Below are positions 52,989-61,651 of a stretch of DNA of 64,000 nucleotides, in pieces. How positions within the stretch are numbered: position 1 is the stretch's first letter; each line of letters starts with the position of its first letter. The position numbers and the translations under genes are program-made. The stretch comes from JBCCBV01 sp039033855 (lineage in GTDB: Bacteria > Planctomycetota > Phycisphaerae > Phycisphaerales > Phycisphaeraceae). Below the pieces are notes generated by a model. The model did no database searches. It had not been told where the DNA came from and saw nothing but the letters and a program-made list of their open reading frames with translations. The stretch is taken from the NCBI GenBank assembly GCA_039033855.1, contig JBCCBV010000014.1, positions 1-64,000 of the forward strand. The letters run 5' to 3'.

Positions 52989-53603
52989 ATGCAGACACAA
53001 GCGTTTCAAGACCTGGCGATGGCCGAGCTCGACAGCGTCTATCGCATGGCGATGCACCTGTCGCGCGACCCCAACGAGGCCGCCGACCTGGTGCAGGAGA
53101 CCTATCTCAAGGCCTTGCGCGCCGCGGGCAACTTCGAGCTGCGCGACCACGGCATCCGCCCGTGGCTGTTCAAGATCCTCCACAACGCCTTCTACACCCG
53201 GGTGTCCAAGAAGGCCCGCGAGCCGACCATCGCCGACGCCATGGCGCCCGGCGCCGTCGACAGCCCGCAGGACAGCCCGCCCCCGGCGTGGGACCTCGAG
53301 CACCTCGACTGGGACCAGGTCGACGACCGCCTCAAGCACGCCATCGAGCAGTTGCCAGACCACTACCGCGAGGTCCTGCTGCTCTGGGGCGTCGAGGGGC
53401 TGAAGTATCGCGAGATCGCCGAGGTGCTCGACGTGGCCCTGGGCACCGTGATGAGCCGGCTCTACCGGGCCCGACAGATCCTGACCGAACAGCTTGCGGA
53501 TTACGCCCGCGAGCACGGCATCGCCGTGCCCGAATCGCCTAAGCCGTCCAAACCCACCCCCCCATCGGAGACCCAGGACCAAAGCCATAGAACGCCGGAA
53601 TGA
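52989..53603 (+). CDS. ECF-type RNA polymerase sigma factor
   Basis: A 204-residue sigma factor with region 2 (ELDSVYRMAMHLSRDPNEAA, DLVQETYLKALRA) and region 4 (LPDHYREVLLLWGVEGLKYR, EIAEVLDVALGTVMSRLYRA), without regions 1 or 3. The C-terminal 25 residues are Pro/Ser-rich. It sits upstream of a membrane protein that looks like its anti-sigma factor. It probably responds to an envelope or oxidative stress; the regulon is unknown. ATG at 52989 starts at the conserved region. Confidence 0.9.
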   Translation: MQTQAFQDLAMAELDSVYRMAMHLSRDPNEAADLVQETYLKALRAAGNFELRDHGIRPWLFKILHNAFYTRVSKKAREPTIADAMAPGAVDSPQDSPPPAWDLEHLDWDQVDDRLKHAIEQLPDHYREVLLLWGVEGLKYREIAEVLDVALGTVMSRLYRARQILTEQLADYAREHGIAVPESPKPSKPTPPSETQDQSHRTPE

Positions 53604-53720
53604 TCCGACGCCCGCCCCGGTTTCCCCCCGCGGTACGGCCCCGGCCGTCTGGGGGTTCGATTCACCGTCTGGCAGAGTGGGGACAAGATCGCCGATGAAT
53701 GCCAAGGCTTTGCCTGTGTG

Positions 53721-54800
53721 ATGGTTATGACACGCTCCGGACTTCAACCCGACGACTGCCCCGACCTGATCGCCGCCTTTGCCGACGGCGAGGTCGATCC
53801 GGCCCGCCACGCCGAGGCGCTGCGCAAACTGTCTGACGACCCGCAGAACCCCGATCGCGTGGCGTTCCAGGCGGCGCTGCGCCAAAAAGTGGCCGGCTGC
53901 CTGGACTGCTCGCCCTGCCCGGATGAGGTCCGCGCCCGCATCGAAGCCGCTTTCCGGGCCGAGTTTGCGTCTGCCGAGCAACCGTCTGAGCAACCGGTGG
54001 GACAACCCGTCGAGGCCGCCGCACAAACAGCAGGCCTCCCCGCCGTCCATGCGGACAGCCCCGTGGCGGGGTCCATCAGCCCGCGCAAGCACGCGGGCAT
54101 CGGCCCGTGGGTGCCCGCGGCGCTGGCCGCGTGCCTGCTGGTCGCCGCGGTTGGCGTGTTCCTGTCGATCGGTTCGGGCGACCGCCCAGTCACCGCCGGC
54201 CAAGGCCCGCTGCCCGCCGACCTGGTGGCGTCGTTCTTCTCCGAGCACAACAAGTGCGTCACCGGCGCCGGGACCCCGATGGACACCCAGGCCTTCCCCA
54301 GCACGGTGGAAGCCCTGCCCGCGATGCTGGCCGAGCGGTTCAACAAGGCGCAGATGCCCGGCCGGTTCGATCTGGCCCAGGTCGGCCTGGAGTACGACAT
54401 GGCCGGGTCCTGCCAGCTACCGGCCAAGGGCGCCGTGCACGTGGTCTATCAAGACCCCGACCGCCGGGGCCGGGGCGGCCTGAGCGTGTGGGTGCGCGAG
54501 GTCGATGATCGCTCGCCCCAAAACATGGAACCGCAGCGGGCGTACATGGCGTCCGACGGCCCCGACCGGGCCATGATCTTTTGGCGAGCCGACGGGTTCG
54601 ACTTCTTCCTGGTGAGCGACCGCGCCGACCAGGCCATGGCCGCCGCCGAGGCCGTGGGCATGCCCAGCAAGGTCCGCCAGGCCTCCTGGACGCCCGAAGC
54701 ACGCCGGCCAGACCGGCCGCAAAGCGCCGCCGACCCCCGCGCCTACCCGGCATCGCCCGGCCCGACCCGCCAGAGCCAAGGGTGGATCGCCCGCAACTAA
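53721..54800 (+). CDS. Putative membrane anti-sigma factor
   Basis: A 359-residue protein. The N-terminal 80 residues (DDCPDLIAAFADGEVDPA) resemble the sigma-binding part of anti-sigma factors, with a Cys cluster at CLDCSPC (60-66) that might bind zinc or sense oxidation, although the standard HxxxCxxC is absent. A linker rich in Pro/Glu follows, then one membrane helix at 129-151 and an extracytoplasmic domain of about 200 residues that I do not recognise. It follows the ECF sigma gene by 117 bp. GTG codons at 53716-53718 and an ATG at 53727 are alternative starts. Confidence 0.7.
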   Translation: MVMTRSGLQPDDCPDLIAAFADGEVDPARHAEALRKLSDDPQNPDRVAFQAALRQKVAGCLDCSPCPDEVRARIEAAFRAEFASAEQPSEQPVGQPVEAAAQTAGLPAVHADSPVAGSISPRKHAGIGPWVPAALAACLLVAAVGVFLSIGSGDRPVTAGQGPLPADLVASFFSEHNKCVTGAGTPMDTQAFPSTVEALPAMLAERFNKAQMPGRFDLAQVGLEYDMAGSCQLPAKGAVHVVYQDPDRRGRGGLSVWVREVDDRSPQNMEPQRAYMASDGPDRAMIFWRADGFDFFLVSDRADQAMAAAEAVGMPSKVRQASWTPEARRPDRPQSAADPRAYPASPGPTRQSQGWIARN

Positions 54801-54803
54801 CCG

Positions 54804-54832
54804 TTGCCCAGCGGGGGTTCGACGATTATCCT
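54804..54832 (+). promoter_or_regulatory. Probable promoter of the ilvB leader
   Basis: TTGCCC at 54804-54809, exactly 17 bp, then TATCCT at 54827-54832. The expected start falls at about 54839, the first base of the leader peptide ATG, so the transcript may be leaderless. It begins 4 bp after the anti-sigma stop. Confidence 0.5.
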
Positions 54833-54838
54833 TTGGCC

Positions 54839-54910
54839 ATGCGCATCCGCACGCTGATCCACGTCCGCCGTCTGCACGCCGTCCTGGCGGGCCGTGTGGT
54901 CGTTGGCTGA
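54839..54910 (+). CDS. Putative ilvB leader peptide (attenuation)
   Basis: A 23-codon reading frame between the anti-sigma gene and ilvB. It is rich in branched-chain residues (10 of 23 Ile, Leu or Val), including LIHV and a terminal VVV run (GRVVVG). Branched-chain leader peptides such as that of corynebacterial ilvBNC show the same feature. A promoter fits directly upstream. There is no Shine-Dalgarno sequence near the ATG, consistent with a leaderless transcript. Its role would be to stall ribosomes when valine is scarce. This is inference; translation is unproven. Confidence 0.5.
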   Translation: MRIRTLIHVRRLHAVLAGRVVVG

Positions 54911-55023
54911 GCGGAAGACCCGCACCCGGCCTCTCCTCGGTCGGAATCGCGCTCGCAAGCCAATCGCAACGCCGTTCCGACCCCCCTCGCCCCCTTCCGG
55001 GCGATCTTTGACCCGATACTCCG

Positions 55024-55050
55024 CTTGCCCGTCCGGCCCCGCTGGGCGAG
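55024..55050 (+). terminator. Possible attenuator hairpin in the ilvB leader
   Basis: CTTGCCC at 55024-55030 pairs with GGGCGAG at 55044-55050 (7 bp, one G-U) around a 13-base loop, followed by GCTTTGTG. The U tract is weak, so it could be a Rho-aided attenuator or a folding alternative. The rest of 54911-55164 is C-rich leader with nothing else recognised. Confidence 0.3.
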
Positions 55051-55164
55051 GCTTTGTGCCACGAACCGATCCGGACCGACCCGGACCCATCCGGACCCTT
55101 CGACCGCCGCCCACGCCGCCCACGCCGCTCCCGGCCGGCCGCGGCCCCCGACACGGACCCCGCC

Positions 55165-56976
55165 ATGACCACCGCCCGCACCGACCTTTCCGCCCACGGC
55201 CTGACCCCCGCCCCGCACGGCGAGCCCACCATGCGCTACGCCGGAATGACCGGCGCCCAGATTTTCAACCAGATGATGGCCGAGCACCAGGTCGACACCA
55301 TCTTCGGCTACCCCGGCGGCGCGATCCTGCCCGTCTTCGACGCCATCCACGAATCCAAGCAGTTCAAGTTCCTGCTCACCCGCCACGAGCAGGGCGCCGG
55401 CCACATGGCCGAGGGCTACGCCCGCGTGACCGGCAAGCCCGGCATCGTGCTGGTGACCTCCGGCCCGGGCGCCACCAACACCGTGACCCCCATGCAAGAC
55501 GCCCTGATGGACGGCACGCCCATCATCGTCTTCGCCGGGCAGGTCGCCACCGGCGCCATTGGCACCGACGCCTTCCAAGAAGCCGACATGACCGGCATCG
55601 CGCGGCCCTGCACCAAGTGGTGCACCCTGGTCAAGCGCGTCGAAGACATCCCCCGCGCCATCAACACCGCCTTCCACGTCGCCACCACCGGCCGCCCGGG
55701 CCCGGTGTTTGTCGACCTGCCCAAAGACGTCACCGCCACGGTGATGCCCGGCGCCTGCTACGACCAAATCAACCTGCCCGGCTACCACATCCGCGAGGCC
55801 GGCACGTCCAGCGAGATCGAACGCGCCGCCGCCATGATCAACGCCGCCGAGCGGCCGATCTTTTACGTCGGCCAGGGCGCCATCCTCTCCGGCGGGCACG
55901 AGGTGCTCCGCCGCTGCGCCGAAAAGGCCCGCGTGCCCGTCACCACCACCCTGCAGGGCCTGGGTGCCTTCGACGAACGCCACGACCTGAGCCTGCACAT
56001 GCTCGGCATGCACGGCGCCGCCTACGCCAACTGGGCCATGCGCGACGCCGACTGCATCGTCTCCATCGGCGCCAGGTTCGACGACCGCGTCACCGGCAAG
56101 ATCAGCGCCTTCGCCCCCGGCGCCCGCGCCGCCGAACGCGCCGGCAAAGGCGGGATCATCCACTTCGACATCGCCCCCGAACAGATCAACAAGGCCGTCC
56201 CGGTCACCATCGGCGTCGAGGGCGACGCCAAGAAGAACCTCGAGCTCCTCGAACCCCTGCTCGAAACCCGCGAGCGCACCGCCTGGCTGTCGCAATGCAC
56301 CCAGTGGAAGACCGAGCACCCGTTCGCCTTCGACAAGGACGAGCGCGAGTTCCACCTCAAGCCCCAAGCCGTGATCGAAGAACTCGACAAACAACTCGGC
56401 GACGACGGCATCATCACCACCGGCGTCGGCCAGCACCAGATGTGGGCCGCGCAGTTCTTCCACTACTCCCGCCCGCGCCAATGGGTGACGTCCGGCGGGC
56501 TCGGCACCATGGGCTTCGGCGTGCCTTCATCTATTGGTGCCCAGCAGGGCGAACTCGCCTTGGCCCAGCAGGAAAACCGTAAGCCCCGGCAGGTCGTCAA
56601 CATCGACGGCGACGGCAGCTACTGCATGACCGCCATGGAGATGGTCACCGCGGCGCAATACGACATCCCCGCCAAGTCCATCATCCTCAACAACGACTTC
56701 CAGGGCATGGTCAAGCAGTGGCAGGACCTCTTCTACGAAGAGCGCTACAGCCACACCGAGATGCACAACCCCGACTTCGTCAAGCTGACCGACGCGATGA
56801 ACTGCAAGGGCTTCCGCGTGACCAAGCTCGAAGACCTGCCTGCGGTCATGAAAGACTTCTTGGCCCACCCCGGCCCAGCGGTGCTCGAAGCGCTCGTCGA
56901 AAAACACGAGCACGTCTACCCGATGGTGCCCGCCGGCAAAACCGTCGACGACATGGTGCTCGGCCCGCCGAAATGA
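55165..56976 (+). CDS. ilvB: Acetolactate synthase large (catalytic) subunit
   Basis: A 603-residue ThDP enzyme. The catalytic Glu is in FLLTRHEQGAGHMAEGYARV, FAD/central domain segments include ISIGARFDDRVTGK-type sequence, and the ThDP motif is VVNIDGDGSYCMTAMEM with IILNNDFQGMV. It condenses two pyruvates, or pyruvate and 2-oxobutyrate, in Val/Leu/Ile synthesis. A 30-residue extension precedes the core (starts MTTARTDLSAHG). The small subunit ilvN and ilvC are not in the window. Upstream leader suggests attenuation. ATG at 55165 was preferred over the far-upstream in-frame start, which lies in the leader. Confidence 0.93.
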   Translation: MTTARTDLSAHGLTPAPHGEPTMRYAGMTGAQIFNQMMAEHQVDTIFGYPGGAILPVFDAIHESKQFKFLLTRHEQGAGHMAEGYARVTGKPGIVLVTSGPGATNTVTPMQDALMDGTPIIVFAGQVATGAIGTDAFQEADMTGIARPCTKWCTLVKRVEDIPRAINTAFHVATTGRPGPVFVDLPKDVTATVMPGACYDQINLPGYHIREAGTSSEIERAAAMINAAERPIFYVGQGAILSGGHEVLRRCAEKARVPVTTTLQGLGAFDERHDLSLHMLGMHGAAYANWAMRDADCIVSIGARFDDRVTGKISAFAPGARAAERAGKGGIIHFDIAPEQINKAVPVTIGVEGDAKKNLELLEPLLETRERTAWLSQCTQWKTEHPFAFDKDEREFHLKPQAVIEELDKQLGDDGIITTGVGQHQMWAAQFFHYSRPRQWVTSGGLGTMGFGVPSSIGAQQGELALAQQENRKPRQVVNIDGDGSYCMTAMEMVTAAQYDIPAKSIILNNDFQGMVKQWQDLFYEERYSHTEMHNPDFVKLTDAMNCKGFRVTKLEDLPAVMKDFLAHPGPAVLEALVEKHEHVYPMVPAGKTVDDMVLGPPK

Positions 56977-57410
56977 CCACGACCTCTCGGGTGGTCGACG
57001 GTTTCATCGGCGAGAGCTACGCCCGCATCGCGTTGCTGCGCGCCGGCTGGCGCACCTATACCGCGGATGTCGACGACCACGGCGTCGACCTCGTTGCCCG
57101 TTCCCCCGCCGGACGGTTTTACGAAGTCCAGGTCAAGCTCACCGGGCCGACCGTGAACCCCTTCGTGTACGCCAAGTCTTTTCGCGCCACAGCGGCGTAC
57201 TTGGTCTGCTTTGTCTGCATCCTGCCCGGCCAGGCGGTGGCGCTCTACCTGGCCGCCGGGTCCGACTGGGGCGACCCCGCGTACCCCTGCCTGAACTACA
57301 ACGCCGCGGGGGGCGGAGCGGGGCCGTATTACGAACTGTCGCTCGCGTCCAAATACGCCGAAGCGCTCCGTGCACTTGAGTTCGACCGCTACGTTGCGAA
57401 GCTCGGCTAG
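56973..57410 (+). CDS. DUF4365-like protein with PD-(D/E)XK nuclease pattern
   Basis: A 145-residue protein whose ATG overlaps the ilvB stop (ATGA). The pattern GESYARIALLRAGW, then DDHGVDLVAR and FYEVQVKL places Asp and ExxxK-type residues as in the PD-(D/E)XK fold seen in DUF4365 and Holliday-junction-resolvase-like proteins. C-terminal parts are beta-rich. It may be a nuclease or an inactive relative used for nucleic acid binding. There is no obvious link to branched-chain synthesis, and no restriction partner is nearby. Confidence 0.6.
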   Translation: MTTTSRVVDGFIGESYARIALLRAGWRTYTADVDDHGVDLVARSPAGRFYEVQVKLTGPTVNPFVYAKSFRATAAYLVCFVCILPGQAVALYLAAGSDWGDPAYPCLNYNAAGGGAGPYYELSLASKYAEALRALEFDRYVAKLG

Positions 57411-57442
57411 CGCAAACGTAATCCGCCCCGGCGTCGCCACCC

Positions 57443-59497
57443 TCACGCCGCGGAGCGCGCGTCGCCCGTGAGGGTCGGCAGGCCGTTGGCCAGTAGCTTT
57501 CGCGCCGCGTCCACCGGCATCGGCCGGGCGAAGAAATACCCCTGCCCCTTGCCGCACCCCAGGGCCTGCAGCTGCGCCACCTGCCCGATCGTCTCGACCC
57601 CTTCGGCCACCACGGCGATGTCCAGGTTCGACGCCAGCGCCACAATCGCGTGCACCACCGCGGCGAAGTCTTGCCGTTCGGTCGCGTCGGCGATAAAGCT
57701 GCGGTCGATCTTCAGCTCGTCCAGCGGGAACTTGTGCAAACAGCTGAGCGACGAGTAGCCCGTGCCGAAGTCGTCGAGCGAGATGTGCACGCCCAGCTCG
57801 CGGATCGCCCGAAGCCGGGCCACGCCGGCCTCGACGTCGGTCATGATCGCGCTCTCGGTGATCTCGATGTGCAGCGCCTCGGGCGGCAACCCGGTTTCGC
57901 CAAGCACCGCGCGGATCCGGTCGGCGCAGTCGGCGTCAACCAATTGCACGCGCGACAGGTTCACGCTGACGTACAGCCCGCCCGCGTCCGGCAGCTCGTT
58001 GCGGATCGCTTGCAGCGCCACGCAGCTCTGACGCAGCATCGACCAGCCGAGCGGCACCACCAGCCCGCTGTCTTCCGCCGCGGGGATGAACGCCCCCGGG
58101 CTCACCCAGCCGTGGCCCGGCCGATCCCACCGCGCCAGCGCCTCAAAGCCCACCGGCTCGCCGGTCTCCATGCTCACGATCGGCTGGAGGTACGGCACGA
58201 TCTCGTTGCGGGCGATCCCCTGCCGGAGCGCCGATTGCAGGTCGAGGCTCTCTTGCACGCGCACCCGCATGATCGAATCGAACAGCCGTGTGCCCGACCG
58301 CCCGGCCGACTTGGCCTGATACATGGCGATGTCGGCGTCGCGCAGCAGGTCTTCCGCCAACTGATAGTCGCCGCGATCGATCGCCACCCCGACGCTCGTC
58401 GACACGTGCACCACGCGCCCGTCCAGGTCGAACGGCGCGTCCAGCGAACGGTGCAGCGCGTTGGCCAGGGTCAGCGGGTCGCCGATCTCGTCGAACGCCG
58501 AGAGGAACACCGCGAACTCGTCGCCACCCAGCCGGCCAACGCCTCGGCAGACCAGGCCCGGCGCCTTCTCGGCGAGGTCCGCCGCGGCGCGGTCGATCCG
58601 CTCGCCCACCGCCTGGATCAGCCGGTCGCCCGACGCGTGGCCCAGGCAGTCGTTGATCAGCTTGAAGCCGTCGAGGTCCATAAACAGCACCGCCCGCAGG
58701 CCGGCCGGCTCGCCCCGATCGACCGCATGGTTGCGTTCGGCGAACGACGCCTCGATCTGCGAAACCAGCGCCCCGCGGTTCACCAGCCCCGTCAGGTCGT
58801 CGCGCTCGGACAGGCGCTCGAACCGCTGACCCTCGAACACCTTGGCGAACGGCTGGAGGTTGTAGGCAAACCGCCAGGCAAAGACGTTGAGCGCCACAAA
58901 GCACACCAGCGCCAGCCGGTACCCCGGCCAGAAGAACATGACCGACGACGTGACGTATCCGCAGATCGCGCACCACAGGAACACCCGGGCCAGGTCCATC
59001 AGCTTGGGGTTGCGGTCGCGCGGCTCCTGGGCCAGGTACGCCTTGCGCCAAAACAAGTAGATGCGCGCATACGCCGCCACCACGCCGAGCGACGCCAGCA
59101 GGAACAGGCCGATCCAAAACCAGTCCGGCCGGCCCTCGGCGGTCTGCATGCAATGGATACGCGGCACGTACGCGCCGAAGTTCGTGAACGGGTCGGCCGA
59201 CACCGCGGCCCCGGCCGCGACGGTGGGTGCGCCGATCGACGCCGTGCCGAGCCCGCACCACGCCTGCACGTCGGCCATCGGCCCGCGCTGCCCCGCCCCG
59301 CCCGAACCGGCGTACGACAAGCCCGCGACCACCCCGATTGTCGCCACAAACAACGCCCACGGCCAAAGCCTCCCGAGCCCGCGCCGACCAACCTCGGTCA
59401 CGTTCGTCGTGGTCAAGGGGCGAGAAACATCGTGCGGGTTGGGCGGGAGTGTCGGCATGGGGCTGGAGACCGTTTCGGGCCTTGCTGTACCGCCCAT
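57443..59497 (-). CDS. Membrane GGDEF-EAL protein (diguanylate cyclase/phosphodiesterase)
   Basis: A 684-residue protein. Two or more membrane segments lie in residues 45-215 around an extracytoplasmic loop. GGDEF: FMDLDGFKLINDCLGHASGD and GRLGGDEFAVF are intact; no RxxD inhibitory site is seen before GGDEF. EAL: GFEALARWD, the ITESAI glutamate, LDDFGTGYSSL and LKIDRSFIADA are intact, so c-di-GMP hydrolysis is likely, with GGDEF active or regulatory. Possible starts are 59497 and 59458; neither has a clear ribosome site. It converges with the DUF4365-like gene. Confidence 0.9.
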   Translation of the reverse strand: MGGTARPETVSSPMPTLPPNPHDVSRPLTTTNVTEVGRRGLGRLWPWALFVATIGVVAGLSYAGSGGAGQRGPMADVQAWCGLGTASIGAPTVAAGAAVSADPFTNFGAYVPRIHCMQTAEGRPDWFWIGLFLLASLGVVAAYARIYLFWRKAYLAQEPRDRNPKLMDLARVFLWCAICGYVTSSVMFFWPGYRLALVCFVALNVFAWRFAYNLQPFAKVFEGQRFERLSERDDLTGLVNRGALVSQIEASFAERNHAVDRGEPAGLRAVLFMDLDGFKLINDCLGHASGDRLIQAVGERIDRAAADLAEKAPGLVCRGVGRLGGDEFAVFLSAFDEIGDPLTLANALHRSLDAPFDLDGRVVHVSTSVGVAIDRGDYQLAEDLLRDADIAMYQAKSAGRSGTRLFDSIMRVRVQESLDLQSALRQGIARNEIVPYLQPIVSMETGEPVGFEALARWDRPGHGWVSPGAFIPAAEDSGLVVPLGWSMLRQSCVALQAIRNELPDAGGLYVSVNLSRVQLVDADCADRIRAVLGETGLPPEALHIEITESAIMTDVEAGVARLRAIRELGVHISLDDFGTGYSSLSCLHKFPLDELKIDRSFIADATERQDFAAVVHAIVALASNLDIAVVAEGVETIGQVAQLQALGCGKGQGYFFARPMPVDAARKLLANGLPTLTGDARSAA

Positions 59498-59670
59498 AAG
59501 GCCAAACCGTTGCCCACACCACCGTTTACGGGGGAATGCTTAGGCCTGGGGGAGCGTTTGGCGTCTGATAAACCCCCTCGCCAGAGTTTGAGCGCACGCG
59601 GCGCCAGGCCCGTTCAGAACGCGTCGGCTCCGCGGATCACCGCCGGGCCGTCCCCGATACGATCTGCTTC

Positions 59671-60774
59671 ATGCCTGTCCAAATCGGTGTCCCCCGCGAA
59701 GTCAAGTCCGATGAATACCGCGTGTCCGTCCTGCCGGTCGGCGCGCAGCTCCTGACCCAGGCCGGCTGCGTGGTCAAGGTCGAGCGCGGAGCCGGCGAGG
59801 GTTCGGGCTACCTCGACGACGACTACCGGCGTGCCGGCGCCCAACTCGTCGAAGGCCCCGCCGAGCTGTTCGCCGACTGCGACCTGATCCTCAAGGTCAA
59901 AGAACCCCAGCCCGAAGAGGTGGCGCGCCTCCGCCCCGAGCAGGTCGTGTTCACCTACTTCCACTTCGCCGCGTCGCGCGAATTGACCGAGGGCTGCCAG
60001 GCCGCGGGCGTGACGGCGCTGGCGTACGAAACCCTGGTCCAGCCGGGCAAGCCGGGGCTACCGCTGCTCACCCCGATGAGCGAGGTCGCCGGGCGCATGG
60101 CCATCCAGCAGGGCGCCAAGTACCTCGAAAAACCCCAGGAAGGCCGGGGCATCCTCCTCGCCGGCGTCCCTGGCGTCGAGCCGGCCAAGGTCACCATCCT
60201 CGGCGGGGGCATCGTCGGCGCCAACGCCGCCAAGGTCGCCGCAGGCCTGGGCGCCAACGTCGTGCTGCTCGACATCGACCTCAACCGACTGCGCTACCTC
60301 GACGACGTCATGCCCGGGAATGTGAGAACGATCTACAGCCACCCCGAGTCCATCGCCTGGCACACCGCCACCAGCGACCTGGTCGTGGGCGCGGTGCTGA
60401 TCCCCGGCGCCCGGTCGCCCGTGCTCGTGCCCAAGTCGCTGCTGTCCGAGATGCGCCCCGGCGCGGTCATCGTCGACGTCGGCGTCGACCAAGGCGGCTG
60501 CGTCGAGACCACCCGCCCCACCACGCACGCCCAGCCGACCTACCTGGTCGACGGCATCGTCCACTACTGCGTGGCCAACATGCCCGGCGCCGTGGGCCGC
60601 ACCAGCACCCAGGCGCTCTGCCACGCCACGCAGCCGTACGTCATCAAACTCGCCAAAGCGATGGACGCCGGCGGGCTAGACGAGCTTCTGGAAAAAGACG
60701 GCGCGTTCGCCTCGGCCCTGAACCTGCGGGCGGGCCGGATCACGCACCCGGGCGTCGCCGCCGCCTTCGGCTGA
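59671..60774 (+). CDS. ald: Alanine dehydrogenase
   Basis: A 367-residue enzyme of normal length. MPVQIGVPREVKSDEYRVSV is the typical start. Catalytic Lys lies in LILKVKEPQ and His in FTYFHFA; the NAD fold is VTILGGGIVGANAAKVAAGL, and the catalytic Asp is in VDVGVDQGG. It reversibly oxidises L-alanine to pyruvate and ammonia. Its 3' end overlaps the PEP-CTERM gene on the other strand by 35 bp. Confidence 0.96.
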   Translation: MPVQIGVPREVKSDEYRVSVLPVGAQLLTQAGCVVKVERGAGEGSGYLDDDYRRAGAQLVEGPAELFADCDLILKVKEPQPEEVARLRPEQVVFTYFHFAASRELTEGCQAAGVTALAYETLVQPGKPGLPLLTPMSEVAGRMAIQQGAKYLEKPQEGRGILLAGVPGVEPAKVTILGGGIVGANAAKVAAGLGANVVLLDIDLNRLRYLDDVMPGNVRTIYSHPESIAWHTATSDLVVGAVLIPGARSPVLVPKSLLSEMRPGAVIVDVGVDQGGCVETTRPTTHAQPTYLVDGIVHYCVANMPGAVGRTSTQALCHATQPYVIKLAKAMDAGGLDELLEKDGAFASALNLRAGRITHPGVAAAFG

Positions 60775-61651
60775 GCAGCAAGCCGCTGGCCGCCGTCAAC
60801 AGCGCCACGCTGCCGGGCTCGGGCACGACCTGCAGGCGCTTGTCCTTGCTGATCTGGAACGTCTCGCCCGGCGCGAGTTCCACGTCCCACTGGAAGGCCC
60901 AGGACACGTCGCCTTGAAAGCCAATCGGCACAAAACTATCGAGACCGGCCAAGGCGACTTCGAGGTTGTCCGCGTTGTTGTCTTGGAGCTCGTTGAGCGT
61001 GTCCGGCACCGGCCGTATCTCGGCGAAGTCCGGCGAAGGCGTGACCACCGTTTCCGCCACGCTGGTGAAGGCGTCTTCCTGCAGCACCGTGTTGGCGTTC
61101 TGCAAGAACGCGAAGTCGTCCGTGCCGTCGCCGGACAGGTTGAAGTCGACGTACTGGAAGAAGCTGAACGACCGGGTGGTGTCGCCGCGGTTGTCGATGC
61201 TGATCTGCTCGGCCAGGTCGGACGCGCCGCTGCCGGGCAGCCCGCCGTCGAGCGAGAGCCGGACGGTAAAGGTCAGGTCGTTCGCGTCGCCGTAGACCGC
61301 GACCAGCGTGTCGTCGCGGTCGTCGCTCACGCCGGCGATGACCGGATCGGTGTCGGTGGTCGTAATGCCCAGCAGGCCGAGGTTGCTCAGCGGGACCTCA
61401 ACGTTGCCGCCCTGCTCGCGGAACCAGAAGCCCTGGAGCCCCAGGTGGTCGGTGCCGTCGATCTCCCACGAGGTCAGGCCCAGGCCGAGTTCCTCGAAGA
61501 CGGCCGACGCGTTGCCGTCGGCGATGACAAAGGCCCCCGCTTCGGACGACGCCGCGTAGCCCAAGGCGGCCACGGCAGCGGCCGTGCACAATGCCGGACG
61601 GCCTGCGCGTCGTGCGCCACCTGCGATTCGTGCGATTCGTTCGGTCTGCAT
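60740..61651 (-). CDS. Secreted PEP-CTERM protein of unknown function
   Basis: A 303-residue protein with a signal peptide (ALCTAAAVAALGYAASSEAG, cut near residue 39), a beta-rich body with acidic loops (NLSGDGTDDFAFLQN) and a PEP-CTERM tail (VVPEPGSVALLTAASGLLLS, basic end). No catalytic motif or known domain is recognised. It is not controlled by the TAAC boxes. A GGAGGAAT ribosome site precedes ATG 61651. The last 35 bp overlap the end of ald antiparallel, so transcription of one could affect the other. Confidence 0.78.
   Translation of the reverse strand: MQTERIARIAGGARRAGRPALCTAAAVAALGYAASSEAGAFVIADGNASAVFEELGLGLTSWEIDGTDHLGLQGFWFREQGGNVEVPLSNLGLLGITTTDTDPVIAGVSDDRDDTLVAVYGDANDLTFTVRLSLDGGLPGSGASDLAEQISIDNRGDTTRSFSFFQYVDFNLSGDGTDDFAFLQNANTVLQEDAFTSVAETVVTPSPDFAEIRPVPDTLNELQDNNADNLEVALAGLDSFVPIGFQGDVSWAFQWDVELAPGETFQISKDKRLQVVPEPGSVALLTAASGLLLSRRRRRRPGA

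Noticed and set aside
54826..56481. A 551-codon minus-strand frame opposite ilvB
   Set aside because: Gly/Val/Ala-rich low-complexity product, antisense to a conserved enzyme.
57650..59755. A 701-codon plus-strand frame opposite the GGDEF-EAL gene
   Set aside because: The minus strand encodes intact GGDEF and EAL motifs. The plus frame also runs into ald.
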